The translations under genes were made by a program, and so were the position numbers. Shown one piece after another: positions 1 through 9,900 of a stretch of DNA of 64,000 bases; position 1 is the first letter of the stretch; each line of letters begins with the position of its first letter. Source of the stretch: Myxococcus fulvus (GTDB lineage: Bacteria > Myxococcota > Myxococcia > Myxococcales > Myxococcaceae). The stretch is from positions 434,001-498,000 of the forward strand of contig NZ_FOIB01000005.1 in the NCBI RefSeq assembly GCF_900111765.1, read 5' to 3'. A model generated the notes under the pieces. That model saw only the letters and a program-made list of their open reading frames with translations, ran no database searches and had not been told where the DNA came from.

Positions 1-522
1 CACCTGCCGGGCCACCCGGTTCACCTCCCGCGCGAAGTCCGTGAGCCGCTCCACCATCGTGTTGACGATGGTCTTCAGCTCCAACGACTCGCCCCGGACG
101 TCCACCTCCAGCGTCTGCGTCAGGTCTCCACGCGCCACCGCGCCGCTGACGCGGATGAGGTCGCGCACCTGCACGGTGAAGCTGCTGGCGAGCACATTCA
201 CGCCATCCACCAACTGCCGCCACGCACCCGAGGCATCCGGCACCTCGACCAGGCTCCCCAGCCGCCCCTCCACGCCCACCTCGCGGGAGACGCGGGTCAC
301 CTCACGTGTGAGCAGAAGGAAGCGCTCGGCCCCGGCGTTGAACGTCTCCGCGATGCGGTCCAACAACGGATGCGTCCCCGACGCGGGCACGCGCCGCGAG
401 AAGTCACCCTGGTGGGCGGCCTCCATCGCGGCCAGGAGCGCGCGCAGCTGCGCCTGGTCGCTCCCCGTCTTGTGGTTGCCATCGTCTTCCAAGCCTTGCT
501 CCCGAGACGCCGCACCCGTCAT
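1..522 (-). CDS. Multi-HAMP sensor histidine kinase, N-terminal part (cut by window edge)
   Basis: This is the first 174 codons of a reverse-strand gene that runs off the left end of the window. The ATG at 522 opens a soluble N-terminus with no signal peptide or membrane segment. Residues from about 25 onward form repeated HAMP-like units, recognisable by phrases such as LLDRIAETFNAG, DGVNVLASSFTVQVRDLI and LKTIVNTMVERLTDFAREVNRVA. Such strings of HAMP units precede the kinase core in large cytoplasmic hybrid histidine kinases common in myxobacteria and other bacteria. The kinase, ATPase and any receiver domains would lie outside the window, so the kinase assignment is family inference. It is separated by 83 bases from the next reverse-strand gene upstream and may share its transcript. 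Confidence 0.75.
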   Translation of the reverse strand, partial: MTGAASREQGLEDDGNHKTGSDQAQLRALLAAMEAAHQGDFSRRVPASGTHPLLDRIAETFNAGAERFLLLTREVTRVSREVGVEGRLGSLVEVPDASGAWRQLVDGVNVLASSFTVQVRDLIRVSGAVARGDLTQTLEVDVRGESLELKTIVNTMVERLTDFAREVNRVARQV

Positions 523-605
523 GCCGACGCGGCGCGCGCCCTCTCACGACGCCATCTCGCGGCGACCACGAACACACGCCGCGGTCTCGCTCATCCCGCG
601 CGACG

Positions 606-2003
606 CTACGCGCTCTTGCGACGGCGCATCATCGCCTCGTACGAGCGGCCCACGCTCTGCGAGAGGATCATCAACTCGCCCACGTCCGGCGGCGTGAGCT
701 GGTCCGGCCCGTTGTCCACGTAGAGCAGGTGCACGACCTTGCCCCGCACCAGCAGCGGGAGGATGACCGCCGTCGTCGGGAAGCCCCCGCCCAGCAGCTT
801 GTAGAACACGGCCATCGCCGCGTCCCGGCGCACCGGGCCCACGTAGTGCGAGCGCGTGTCGCGCACCAATCGGAACGTGCTCTGCTCGCGAAGCGCCACG
901 CCGATGCGCCGCACCGCCGACTCGCGCACGCCGGAGCCCATCCCGTGCCAGCCCGTCACCAGGCTGCCCTGCACCGACAGCAGCAGGTTGCGCCGCCACT
1001 TGCCCATCGCGAAGCGCAGCACCGTGCGCGCCACGTCCTCGCGGTCCAGGCTGCGCGACAGCTCCGCCTGCGCCTCCGCGAAGGACAGCGGCGTCGGCGG
1101 CGGCGCGGGAGGCGGCGGCGTCGGCGGCGCCACGGCCACGGGAGGCTGCGCAACCGGCGGCCTGGGAGGCATCTGCGCCACCTGCATCGGAGGCTGCGCC
1201 ACCGGCACGCCCACCTGAGCCGGAGGCGGCGCCACCGGCACGCCCACCTGCATCGGAGGCCGCGCCACGGGAGGCTGCGCCATCTGCACGGGAGGCGGCG
1301 CCACGGGGCGCTGCGGCGGCGCCACGGGCATCGGCGGCGCCTCGAGCACCTCGACGCCGGTGATGACCTCCTCCTCGCCGACCTCGATGTCGACGTCGCC
1401 GTCGGCGCCACCGCGCAGGGCCTGGGCGTAGAGGGACTGGAACTCCTCCTCGCTCATCAGGTCGGGCGGCTTCTCACGCGACTTCGTGAGCTCGACCTCC
1501 TCCCGCGAGCCGGGCTTGGGGCGCGGCCGCACCGCGTTCATGTCGATGGCCCGGAGGGGCCGGAACGCCTTGCTGTAGCGGCGCAGCAGCTGGTTCATCC
1601 GGAACTCGGGGATGACCACCGGCACCACGCGCTTGCCCGTCTTGAACGCAATCGCGTCCAGCGTCGTGAAGTCGTGCGGGTTGACGACCGCGACGCTCAG
1701 CCGCGTCGCGTCCACCCGCATGGGCAACAGCTCCTTGTCGTCCGCCTGGTTGGGCGGCACCAGCTCCAGCGCCTTCGGGTCCGGCACCATCTCGCCGGAG
1801 GCGAACGCGGCGTTGTGCAGCGCGCCCAGCGTCTTCGCCAGGTCCTGCTCGGACAACAGGCCCAGCTCCACCAGGTTCGTCCCGAGCCGACCGCCGTGCA
1901 CCACCTGGGCCTCGAGCGCCTCCTCGAGTCCCTCGGCGGTGACGAGGCCTTCCTTCAGGAGCTGTTCACCCAGGCGCATGTCGGGCTTGTAGCCGCGCCC
2001 CAT
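606..2003 (-). CDS. MshEN-domain protein with proline-rich linker and GAF-like C-terminus
   Basis: A 465-residue cytoplasmic protein. Residues about 9-150 resemble the N-terminal domain of type II secretion/type IV pilus ATPases (MshEN/T2SSE_N; RLGEQLLKEGLVT, LGTNLVELGLLSEQDLAKTL), a fold known to bind cyclic di-GMP in some members. The ATPase core is absent. Residues about 220-325 are a low-complexity linker of Pro, Ala, Val, Gln and Met (repeats like VAPPPAQVGVPVAQPPM). The last 140 residues look like a GAF-type sensor domain. The start is uncertain: the ATG at 2003 has a GGAGG-type site just upstream, while an ATG at 1979 matches the usual family start MRLGE and a TTG exists at 2015. The role is probably regulatory, possibly as a nucleotide-second-messenger receptor, but no target is visible. 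Confidence 0.7.
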   Translation of the reverse strand: MGRGYKPDMRLGEQLLKEGLVTAEGLEEALEAQVVHGGRLGTNLVELGLLSEQDLAKTLGALHNAAFASGEMVPDPKALELVPPNQADDKELLPMRVDATRLSVAVVNPHDFTTLDAIAFKTGKRVVPVVIPEFRMNQLLRRYSKAFRPLRAIDMNAVRPRPKPGSREEVELTKSREKPPDLMSEEEFQSLYAQALRGGADGDVDIEVGEEEVITGVEVLEAPPMPVAPPQRPVAPPPVQMAQPPVARPPMQVGVPVAPPPAQVGVPVAQPPMQVAQMPPRPPVAQPPVAVAPPTPPPPAPPPTPLSFAEAQAELSRSLDREDVARTVLRFAMGKWRRNLLLSVQGSLVTGWHGMGSGVRESAVRRIGVALREQSTFRLVRDTRSHYVGPVRRDAAMAVFYKLLGGGFPTTAVILPLLVRGKVVHLLYVDNGPDQLTPPDVGELMILSQSVGRSYEAMMRRRKSA

Positions 2004-2033
2004 CCCCCTCCGCAAGCACGCCGCCTGCCTCGC

Positions 2034-2420
2034 CTAGTCCTCTGGATGATGACTGAGCGCGACGCGATTGCCCTCCGGGTCCCTCACGTACACCGTCCAC
2101 TTCGTCTGGTGCTCCAGCGTCACGCCCGCCTGAGTAAGCTCCGACACCACACTGTCCCGCTCCGAGCGGGCGATGCGGAACGCCAGCAGGAGCAGACCCG
2201 GGTGCTCGTGGCGGAAGGGGCGCCCCTCCGGCTCGCCGCTCGACGCCTCGATGGCCAGGAAGCCGCCCCCGGGCACGCCCACCCAGATGCTCCTCAAGGT
2301 GCCGTCCGGCCTCGGATGCCGGGCGAGCTCGGGAAAGCCCAGCAAGTCCCTGTAGAACGCCGTCACCCGCTCGATGTCCCTCGCCTGGATTGCCACGTGG
2401 TGGAAGCCCTGAACGTTCAT
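2034..2420 (-). CDS. Glyoxalase/VOC family protein
   Basis: A 128-residue single-domain protein of the vicinal-oxygen-chelate superfamily (glyoxalase, bleomycin resistance, dioxygenase). It shows the typical N-terminal strand-helix pattern (HHVAIQARDIERVTAFYRDLLGF) and a C-terminal VYVRDPEGNRVAL strand ending in the usual Glu/Asp-Gly signature. Candidate metal ligands are the early His of FHHVA and later acidic residues; the substrate cannot be told. It is transcribed divergently from the receiver-PATAN gene, with only 13 bases between the two start codons, so each promoter must lie inside the other gene. I chose the ATG at 2420 because the domain begins immediately after it. Confidence 0.8.
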   Translation of the reverse strand: MNVQGFHHVAIQARDIERVTAFYRDLLGFPELARHPRPDGTLRSIWVGVPGGGFLAIEASSGEPEGRPFRHEHPGLLLLAFRIARSERDSVVSELTQAGVTLEHQTKWTVYVRDPEGNRVALSHHPED

Positions 2421-2433
2421 GGAGGCGGATGGT

Positions 2434-3837
2434 ATGGTCCGCCCGCCCATGGCGCGACTGCTCATCGTCGAGGACAACCACGAGCTGGCCTCCCTCATCG
2501 TCTCCTCGGCCCAGGGCCGGGGCCATGACGCGCGCGCCGTGCACACCGGCGAGGCCGCCCTGGAGGCGCTCAGCCCGGGCACCCGCTGGGACGCGGCGCT
2601 GGTGGACCTGCTGCTGCCCGACATCCGGGGCAGCGAGGTGCTCGGCGCCCTGCGTGCCCATGGCATCCCCGCCATCGCGGTGAGCGGCGTCTACAAGGGG
2701 GACCGGTTCGCGCAGGAGGCCGTGCAGATTCACGGCGCCCGGGGCTTCTTCGAGAAGCCCTTCGAGCTCATCCAGGTCCTGGAGGCGCTGGAGAAGGCCG
2801 GCGGCTTCGAGCCCGTGCCCCGGGCCCCGCCCCCGGTGGACGAGGCGGCCGCGCAGGACGTGCTGCTCGACGACGCGGACCTCATCGTGCTGGAGGAGCT
2901 GATGCCAGCCCCCGAGGACGCCGGGGAGACGGGCTCGCCCATGCAGGCCATCCCCGACTCCGCGCCGCTGCCCGGCCTGGAGAGCGAGGAGCCCGCGCTC
3001 CCCCTGCCCTTCGCCCACCGGGGCAAGGTGTGGTCCGGCGAGGAGGCGGCCCCCACGCCAGCTCCCGCGAAGGCACGGCGCGCCCTGCCCGAGTGGTCGC
3101 TCGCGGGGGACCTGAAGGACACGTCCGTCGCGAGGCTGCTCAACGCCTATTACGAGTCGCGCCACCACGGCGAGCTGAAGCTGCGCCAGGGCTCCGTGCT
3201 CAAGGTCGTCTACTTCGAGTCCGGCCGCATCGTGTACGCCGCTTCCAACCTGGCCCATGAGCGCTTCGGGCGCTTCTGCGTGCGCCGGGGCGTGCTCGAC
3301 GAGGCGAAGCTCGCGGAGGTGGCCACCGTCGCGAAGGAGCAGGGGCTGCGCACCGGCGAGGCGATGATTCGCATGGGCCTGTTGGACGCGGGCCGGCGCA
3401 AGGCGCTGCTCGAGGAGCAGGTGCGCGAGCTGCTCTGGTCCACCTTCACCTGGACGGAGGGCGCGTACGGGTTCAGCGCGATGCGCCCCCAGCGCGCCGA
3501 CCTGGTGAAGCTGTCCGTCTTCCCGGGCGACTTGATTCTGGAGGGCGTGGAGAAGACGGAGACGCTGGTCGCGCTGCGCCAGCGCATGTCCGTCGGACGT
3601 CGCCTCTTCCCCACCGCGGACCCGCCGTACGGCCTGCACGAGCTGAAGCTGCAGGGTCCGCAGGCCCTGCTGCTCGCGTACGCCGACGGGAGCAAGACGG
3701 TGGAGGACTTGCTCGCGCTGGTGGACGTGTCGGAGCGACAGGCCCTCGCCACGCTGCGGGGCCTGGAGCTGCTCGGGGTGCTGGAGGAGCGGCCGGAGAC
3801 ACCCAGCCGCCGTCACCGCATCTCCTTCGGGCTCTGA
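2434..3837 (+). CDS. Response regulator receiver protein with DUF4388 (PATAN) domain
   Basis: A 467-residue cytoplasmic protein. Residues about 5-120 are a receiver domain (LLIVEDN acidic pair, phospho-acceptor Asp in ALVDLLLPD, Lys in FFEKPF). An acidic Pro/Ala-rich linker follows to about residue 215. The C-terminal 240 residues match the PATAN/DUF4388 type: LAGDLKDTSVARLL, then GELKLRQGSVLKVVYFESG, and a helical tail. PATAN domains are common in myxobacterial and cyanobacterial signalling proteins and are thought to mediate protein contacts. There is no DNA-binding output domain. The ATG at 2434 has GGAGG eight bases upstream; the ATG at 2449 (MARLLIVEDN) is the alternative start. Confidence 0.85.
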   Translation: MVRPPMARLLIVEDNHELASLIVSSAQGRGHDARAVHTGEAALEALSPGTRWDAALVDLLLPDIRGSEVLGALRAHGIPAIAVSGVYKGDRFAQEAVQIHGARGFFEKPFELIQVLEALEKAGGFEPVPRAPPPVDEAAAQDVLLDDADLIVLEELMPAPEDAGETGSPMQAIPDSAPLPGLESEEPALPLPFAHRGKVWSGEEAAPTPAPAKARRALPEWSLAGDLKDTSVARLLNAYYESRHHGELKLRQGSVLKVVYFESGRIVYAASNLAHERFGRFCVRRGVLDEAKLAEVATVAKEQGLRTGEAMIRMGLLDAGRRKALLEEQVRELLWSTFTWTEGAYGFSAMRPQRADLVKLSVFPGDLILEGVEKTETLVALRQRMSVGRRLFPTADPPYGLHELKLQGPQALLLAYADGSKTVEDLLALVDVSERQALATLRGLELLGVLEERPETPSRRHRISFGL

Positions 3838-3846
3838 GCCGACGCG

Positions 3847-6800
3847 TCAGCCCTCGCGGCGACGACGCAGCAGCCGCGCCACCGCGAGCAGGCCGAACAG
3901 CGCCGCGCCCGAGCCGCCCTGCGAGCAGCCACAGGACGACGGCGGCTCGCGGTCCAGGGTCCCCGACACCGGGACGCCCTTGAGGAACACCTCGCCGCTG
4001 AAGCGCGACGCGCCCAACAGCCGGGGCCGGGCCACGTACGTCAGCGTGCTCTCGGTGTGGGCCGCAAGCGACACGCCCTCCACCGCGAAGCCGCCCTCCG
4101 TCGACTGCTCCGCGAGCGACTGCCCCGCCACGCGCACGCTGCCGGGCACCACGTCCATGCCCTCGACGTGCTCCACGTAGCGCAGCCCCGTCACGTCACA
4201 CGCGGTGGTGTTGCGCAGCGCCACCACCACGCCCACCAGGCCCGTCTCCTGCCCCGCGGCGGACTCCGTCTCGTGGCGCACGTCGACGAAGGGGTCCGCG
4301 ACGATGGGCACCGAGTGCACCCGGTCCGCCTGTCCTCCGCCGCTGGCGCTCGCGGTGACGCGCAGGGTGACGGACTCGCCCACCAGCTCCTGCAGCCCCG
4401 TCTCCCGCGTGCTCAGCGTGACGCTCGGCCCCGACAGCGAATCCTGCGTGAGGGACGGGCCGGACTCGCGCGACCACGACAGGCTGACCTCGCTGCAGGC
4501 GTCGGGGGGAATCTCCTGGGTGAGCCGCGCCGTCGCGCCCTCTCCACACCGGGCCACCAGCGCCTCACCATCCAGCTCACCCAGCGCGACCGGGCGCGCC
4601 TGCGCGGTGAACGTCTCTCGCGCGCGTCCCGCCTCGACGGGCGTGGGCCCGTCCGAGAACAGCTCGCCGCGCACCGTGAAGGGCGTCTGCGAGCAGACCG
4701 CCGGGAGCGCGAAGCGCCACACGCCGGGCACGGGGACGATGTCCGAGGCGATGGGCTCGCCGGACGCGGACTCCAGGAACATGCGCGCCTTGAGCGCGTA
4801 GGCGCCCGGGCAGCGCAGCGACGTACCCAGCCGCGCCTCCGCGTCCTGTCCACCCGACAGCTGCATCGACAGGTCCAGGCTCGCGGCGGAGACGTCCTCG
4901 GGCGCCGGCGCCGCCTCCACCTTCACCAGCGCCTCCGGCCCCTCCAGCACCGTCCCGTCCTGCAGCGACATGCGGTTGCGCACCGAGAACGTCAGCGAGG
5001 CGCTCACGCAGCCCTCGGCCGACACCTGGAGCGCGCGCGCCGTCACGGGCGCCGACAGGTCGACGGCGGCGCCAGCGTCATCTCGCACCGTCAGCCCCGG
5101 AGGCACGGAGGTGCTCCCGTCCGCCAGTCGCCACACCGTCTGCACCCCGGGCAGCGCCTGCGTGCCGGTGCACGGATGCAGGAAGTCCGGACGCACCTCC
5201 ACGCTCTCGCCCGAGGTGAGCCGGCGGACCGCGTCCGGCGCGAAGGGCGCGGACGGACGTCCCCAGGGCTGCACGTCCACGCTGAACGTCGTGGGCGACG
5301 AAGGCGTCTGGCCCCGGTCCCTCGCGCGGACCTCGTACGTGTAGCGCGCGCCGGAGGCCGAGCACAGGAACTCCGGCGGCACGAAGGTGGCGCTGCCACC
5401 GTTGCCCTCGGTCACCAGGACGGGCTGTCCCGGAGGCGCGCTCCACACGTAGTCCACCGCTTCGCACAGGCCCGCACCGGGGGACGCGGTGAAGACGCGC
5501 GAGGGGCCTCCCGCGCTCGTCGAGGCCTGCGCGGGCTGCACGCGCGGCGTGGCGGGCCCCGCCGTGTTCTCGATGCGCACGTTCACCGTGGCCTGCCGGT
5601 CATGCGTGCCCAGGCCGTCGGCGGCGTAGACGGTGAGCTGCGTGGTGGTCGGCTCACAGACCTCGGGCGCGGTGAGCGTCAGCGTCACCGCGTCCGGCCG
5701 GGGCGTGGCGCTGACGTTCAGCGTCGACTGCGCCGCGTCCACGGAGACCCGCACCGCGTCGCCGTCGGGGTCCGTCGCGGTGATGTCCACCGTCCGCGTG
5801 GTGCGCTCGTCGATGAGGACCGGGTCCGGGATGGCGCCGAACACCGGCGCCGCGGCGTTGGAGTAGTAGATGACGTTCGGCTCGATGTTGCTCAGCGTGA
5901 GCACGCAGAAGGTGGGGTCCACGCAGGACACCTGATTGAACGGGGCCGACACGGGCAGCGACGCGCCCGCGAAGGCGGGATGGATGCGCCACGTCGTGCC
6001 CGAGTCCGCCGCGCTCGCGGTGGGCACCGCCCCCAGGACCACGGGCTCTCCATTGCTGTCGATTCCCACCGCCAGACCGAAGCCCGTCCCCCGGGCGCTG
6101 CCCTGCTCGGTGGTGACGTCCACGGACGTGATGCTCACCGGCCCCGAGCCATGCAGGGTGACGCGCTGGAACGTGTCGTTCGGCGGAACGCCCGACGACA
6201 GCTGTCCCCGGAAGAGCCCGTCCTGGTTGCCCAGCAACGCGACGGGATAAAGGCCACTCGTCGCGAAGAGGTCCAGCGTCAGGAACGGAAGCGTCGTCAG
6301 CGAAGTGGGGACGCTGAACTCCGACAGGCGCTCGTCGCCGCGCACGTAGATGAGGTTGGGCGGCCCGACGACCTGGAGGAGCGCGTGCGGCACCGCGCCC
6401 GCCGTGTCCGTCACCCCCATCACCGAGGTCGCCCTGAACTGGCTCGTCTGCAGGATGCGCGTGTTCCAGGGAAGCACACTGGTGCCGGACGGCGTCGCGC
6501 CCAGCACGAGAATCTCGTTCGTGTCCACGGTGATGGCCGCGTAGCTGCTCCCCGACTGCGTCTGCATCACCCGGCGCACGTCGAACACGGTGGAGGTGGG
6601 AATCTCGGGGATGAACGTGGCGTCGGGCAGGCAGTTGTCGTACGCGAAGAGGGTCCCATTCGCATGCACGCCGGCGAAGCAGCCCCCGGACGTCAGCAAC
6701 GTGCCCACCGCGGGAGACAGGAAGCGGAATGCCACCTGCTCCTCGTTCTCGAAGAGCTCCGCGCCCGTGGAGTGCGCCAGGGCGACACGCTCATACCCCC

Positions 6801-6909
6801 AGGCCCGCACGTCCCGGGGCTCTCCGGCCACGCCGGGCCCCACCTTCCATTCCGCGGAGGCGACCGCGGACACTCCCACGCAGAGACAGATGAGGATGCC
6901 GGCGCGCAC
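3847..6909 (-). CDS. Large secreted surface protein with MYXO-CTERM-type anchor
   Basis: A 1020-residue exported protein. It starts with a short signal peptide (MRAGILICLCVGVSAVASA). The first 330 residues look like a beta-propeller-type extracellular region without a named match. Residues about 360-460 are cadherin/Ig-like (ATDPDGDAVRVSVD), more Ig-like segments follow, and residues about 890-985 resemble a DUF11-type surface domain. The C-terminus is a short Cys-containing motif (SSCGCSQGG), a hydrophobic helix and RRRR, the layout of the MYXO-CTERM sorting signal processed by myxosortase. It is the last gene of a reverse-strand series, nine bases after the 1203-residue gene. Surface location is well supported; function is unknown. 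Confidence 0.8.
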   Translation of the reverse strand: MRAGILICLCVGVSAVASAEWKVGPGVAGEPRDVRAWGYERVALAHSTGAELFENEEQVAFRFLSPAVGTLLTSGGCFAGVHANGTLFAYDNCLPDATFIPEIPTSTVFDVRRVMQTQSGSSYAAITVDTNEILVLGATPSGTSVLPWNTRILQTSQFRATSVMGVTDTAGAVPHALLQVVGPPNLIYVRGDERLSEFSVPTSLTTLPFLTLDLFATSGLYPVALLGNQDGLFRGQLSSGVPPNDTFQRVTLHGSGPVSITSVDVTTEQGSARGTGFGLAVGIDSNGEPVVLGAVPTASAADSGTTWRIHPAFAGASLPVSAPFNQVSCVDPTFCVLTLSNIEPNVIYYSNAAAPVFGAIPDPVLIDERTTRTVDITATDPDGDAVRVSVDAAQSTLNVSATPRPDAVTLTLTAPEVCEPTTTQLTVYAADGLGTHDRQATVNVRIENTAGPATPRVQPAQASTSAGGPSRVFTASPGAGLCEAVDYVWSAPPGQPVLVTEGNGGSATFVPPEFLCSASGARYTYEVRARDRGQTPSSPTTFSVDVQPWGRPSAPFAPDAVRRLTSGESVEVRPDFLHPCTGTQALPGVQTVWRLADGSTSVPPGLTVRDDAGAAVDLSAPVTARALQVSAEGCVSASLTFSVRNRMSLQDGTVLEGPEALVKVEAAPAPEDVSAASLDLSMQLSGGQDAEARLGTSLRCPGAYALKARMFLESASGEPIASDIVPVPGVWRFALPAVCSQTPFTVRGELFSDGPTPVEAGRARETFTAQARPVALGELDGEALVARCGEGATARLTQEIPPDACSEVSLSWSRESGPSLTQDSLSGPSVTLSTRETGLQELVGESVTLRVTASASGGGQADRVHSVPIVADPFVDVRHETESAAGQETGLVGVVVALRNTTACDVTGLRYVEHVEGMDVVPGSVRVAGQSLAEQSTEGGFAVEGVSLAAHTESTLTYVARPRLLGASRFSGEVFLKGVPVSGTLDREPPSSCGCSQGGSGAALFGLLAVARLLRRRREG

Positions 6910-6918
6910 GCGTGACTC

Positions 6919-9900
6919 CTAGTAGGCGAGCTCCGCCCGCAGGTAGAGCCGGTCCTGATTCTCCGACGACTCGGTGGCCAGACCCAAGCCGCTGAAGCCC
7001 AGCAGTGTGTACCCCACGGCCATCCGGAGCCGCTCATCCATCCGATAGGCCACTTCCGCCCGCACCGCCGTCAGCCGCTCACCATCCAATGAGGCCGTCC
7101 TGCGCGCCGCCTCCGCCGCCACCTCCACGGCCCCCACCACCCGGACGGCCGGACGCACCGTGCCGGTCCACACCCAACGCGACGAGCCCCGCAGCTCACT
7201 GCGCCCCGCGTGCAGCCCGGCCGCGACGGAGAACCTGTCACCCACGCGCACCGCGGGCATCAGCGAGAGGATCTGCAGCGCCCTGTCTCCGAACGCGGAG
7301 CGGGTCCCCGGCAACAGCTCACGGGTGACGCCGTAGCGGGCCACCACCAGCCACGGACCGGGCCGCCAGGCCAGCGCCGCGTAGCCCTCCAGCAACCGGG
7401 CCTCCAGCGCGTCGTCGTTGACGGTGCGCGCGAAGTCCACGCGCCCGGAGGCCGTCACGTCGCGCAGCAGCTCGGCCTCCGCCGCCAGCGCCACCACCGT
7501 CTGCAGCCGGTCCACGGCCTCGGCCGCGCCGCGCTCCGGCGTGCCCTTCTCGCGACGCAGCTCGAAGCGGCCCTCCAGTCGCAGCCGGCTCAGGAGCAGC
7601 TGGCCGAAGACGCCTCCCGCGTCGCGACGCAGCGGCGGGTCCACGTCCAGCAGGCTGCGTACGCCGCGCTCATAGCGCGCGCCCACGCTCAAGCCGTCGA
7701 GCACCGTCTTCTGGAAGCCCACCGCGCGAGACATGCGGAGGGTGGAGGCGTCATGCAGGCCCACCTCCTCGACGAAGAGCGCGGTGCCGCTGTCGGGCAG
7801 CTCCGTGCGCGCGCCCGTGAGCGTCCGACCCGCGCCGAAGTCCGGCCCGTCGACGTCCACCGAGTAGCCGCCGTAGTACACGTCCGAGCCACGGCGAGAC
7901 TCCACGTTCGCCCAGGCCCGAGGCCCCAGGTCCGGTCCCCACCCGCCGCGCACGTCCACGCGCGTGTCGCGGCCCAGCGCCACGTCCACGCCCGCCGCGC
8001 TGAACGTGTCATCCACCCGCCCGGGCCCCGCGCCATGCAGCGCCAGCTTCTGCCGGTGCGACGCCTGGAGCCAGAGTCCCTCGAGCAGCCGGTAGCGGCC
8101 CGCGACGCCCACGGAGGTGCGGCCTCCCGTCAGCGCCTCGCCCTGCCCCACGACCTCGGCCGCCTTCAAGCGCGCGTCGCGCGCCTCCACGCTCACGCCC
8201 CAGTCGGCCTCCTCCCATCCCACGCTCGCGCCGACGGTGCTCGCGGAGAAGGGATGGTCGACGAAGGGCTCGCGCGGGTCCGCCGACTGACGTCCATCCG
8301 CGAGCAGCGACAGCCGCAGTCGCCCCAGGGGCTGACGCACGCGCAGCGCCAGTTGCTGGAAGCGCGCCGCATCCAGGTGCGCCCCGTCCGAGAAGCCCCG
8401 CGCGCGCCAGCGATAGGACGCGTCCACGGAGCCGTCACCGGAGAACCCCGGACCGCGCAGCCGCAGGCCCAACGCCTCGCCGCTCGTCGCGACGGCGCCT
8501 GTCGGGCGCAGATAGCTCAGCCCTCCGTCATCCGAGACGCCGAAGAGCCCCGCGTCCACGGCGGAGCCGCGACTGGACGCCCCCTCGGCCTCCAGCGAGT
8601 AGCCGCCGACACGCGCCGAGGCCCGACCGGAGTAGAGCGTGTAGGGACGACCCTCGCCGCGCCCCTCTCGCACCGCGGCGAGCCCCACGCGGGCGCCCTT
8701 CCACTCGGCCCACAGCTCGCCACCGCCGGAGTCCTCGGTGTCCATCGAGCGCAGCGCCGCGTAGTCCGCGACGAGCACGGGCTCCGGCGCCTGCGTCACC
8801 ATGTCCGTACGGAAGAAGGTGTCGCTCGCGAGGAAGGACAGCGGCCGGGACAGCAGGATGCGGCCCGCGAAGTAGTCGATGTCGTAGTCGCGACCTCGCA
8901 CCAGGTGCCGCTCCGCCAGCGGCAGGCCCGTGACACCGTCGCGCACCTCCACGCGCAACAGCTCCGAGCCCTCCGCCACCGACACCGCGCCCAGGTAGTA
9001 GAGGCTGCCGCCCGTGGCGCGAAGCTCCTCGTGCGCGGGCACGGCGGCCAGCCCCCGCGTCGGGTCCGTGAGGCTCCCGCCGAACGCGTCCACGCCCGCT
9101 CGGAGCGCCCCGTCGCGCGAGTCGGTTGACGTCGTCAGCTCCGCGTAGGGACCGAAGAGCGGACGGTGGTAGCGGCCCACCTCGCGGTCCTGCACCAGCG
9201 CGCGATAGGTGCCCAGGCCCGCGCGGCCATGCTCCGCGTGCCGGGCCTCGACGCGCAGGCGCGCCTCGGAGGCATTCGGCGTCAACGACGCCGAGTCATC
9301 GCCCCACTCCGCCGGAGAGAAATCCGGGTCGGCCACGCGGTCGAAGCGCTCGGGCACCCGGGGACGCAGCCAGTCCGGGAGGTCCTTGCCGCGCAGCGTG
9401 CGAGCGTCCGTGTCGCGCAGGTCCACCTCGCCCACCACGTCCACGGGGCCCAGACGCAGCTCGGCGTGCGCGGAGCCTCGGCCCCGCAGCTGCCAGTCGC
9501 TGTCTCCCGGCGCGAAGGACACCTCGACATCGAGCAGGGCCACCGCGAAGGGCCGCGCCTCCGCCTGGATGTCCAGCAGCAGCTCGCGCTCGCTCGCGCC
9601 CGGCGGAGCCATCACCAGGGGCACGCGGTTGAGGCCCGGTGACAGCGTCACGGGGACCTCCACCCAACCCTCCGGCCCCACGAACAGGGGCTCGCGCCCG
9701 GCGCCGCGCACCAGCGTCCCCTCGCGGGCCTCGACCTTCATTCGCGAGACACCCGTGGCCGCGCGCTCATCACGCGCCGCGGGGAGGCGCACCGAGCCCA
9801 GGAGCTCCAGCGACCTGGGCACCACCAGCCAGCCCTCGGCGCGCTGCACGACGTCGATGCGCTGGCGATACAGCCGCACCGAGCCATCCGGCGCCGTCGC

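Noticed and set aside
729-2528. A 599-codon forward open frame opposite the MshEN-domain gene
   Set aside because: It is an antisense frame kept open by high G+C. The composition (His/Arg/Leu-rich) fits no family and it lies over a well-supported reverse gene.
4057-6915. A 952-codon forward open frame opposite the 1020-residue surface gene
   Set aside because: Arg/His-rich translation without domains; the reverse strand encodes a signal peptide, ordered domains and a C-terminal sorting signal.
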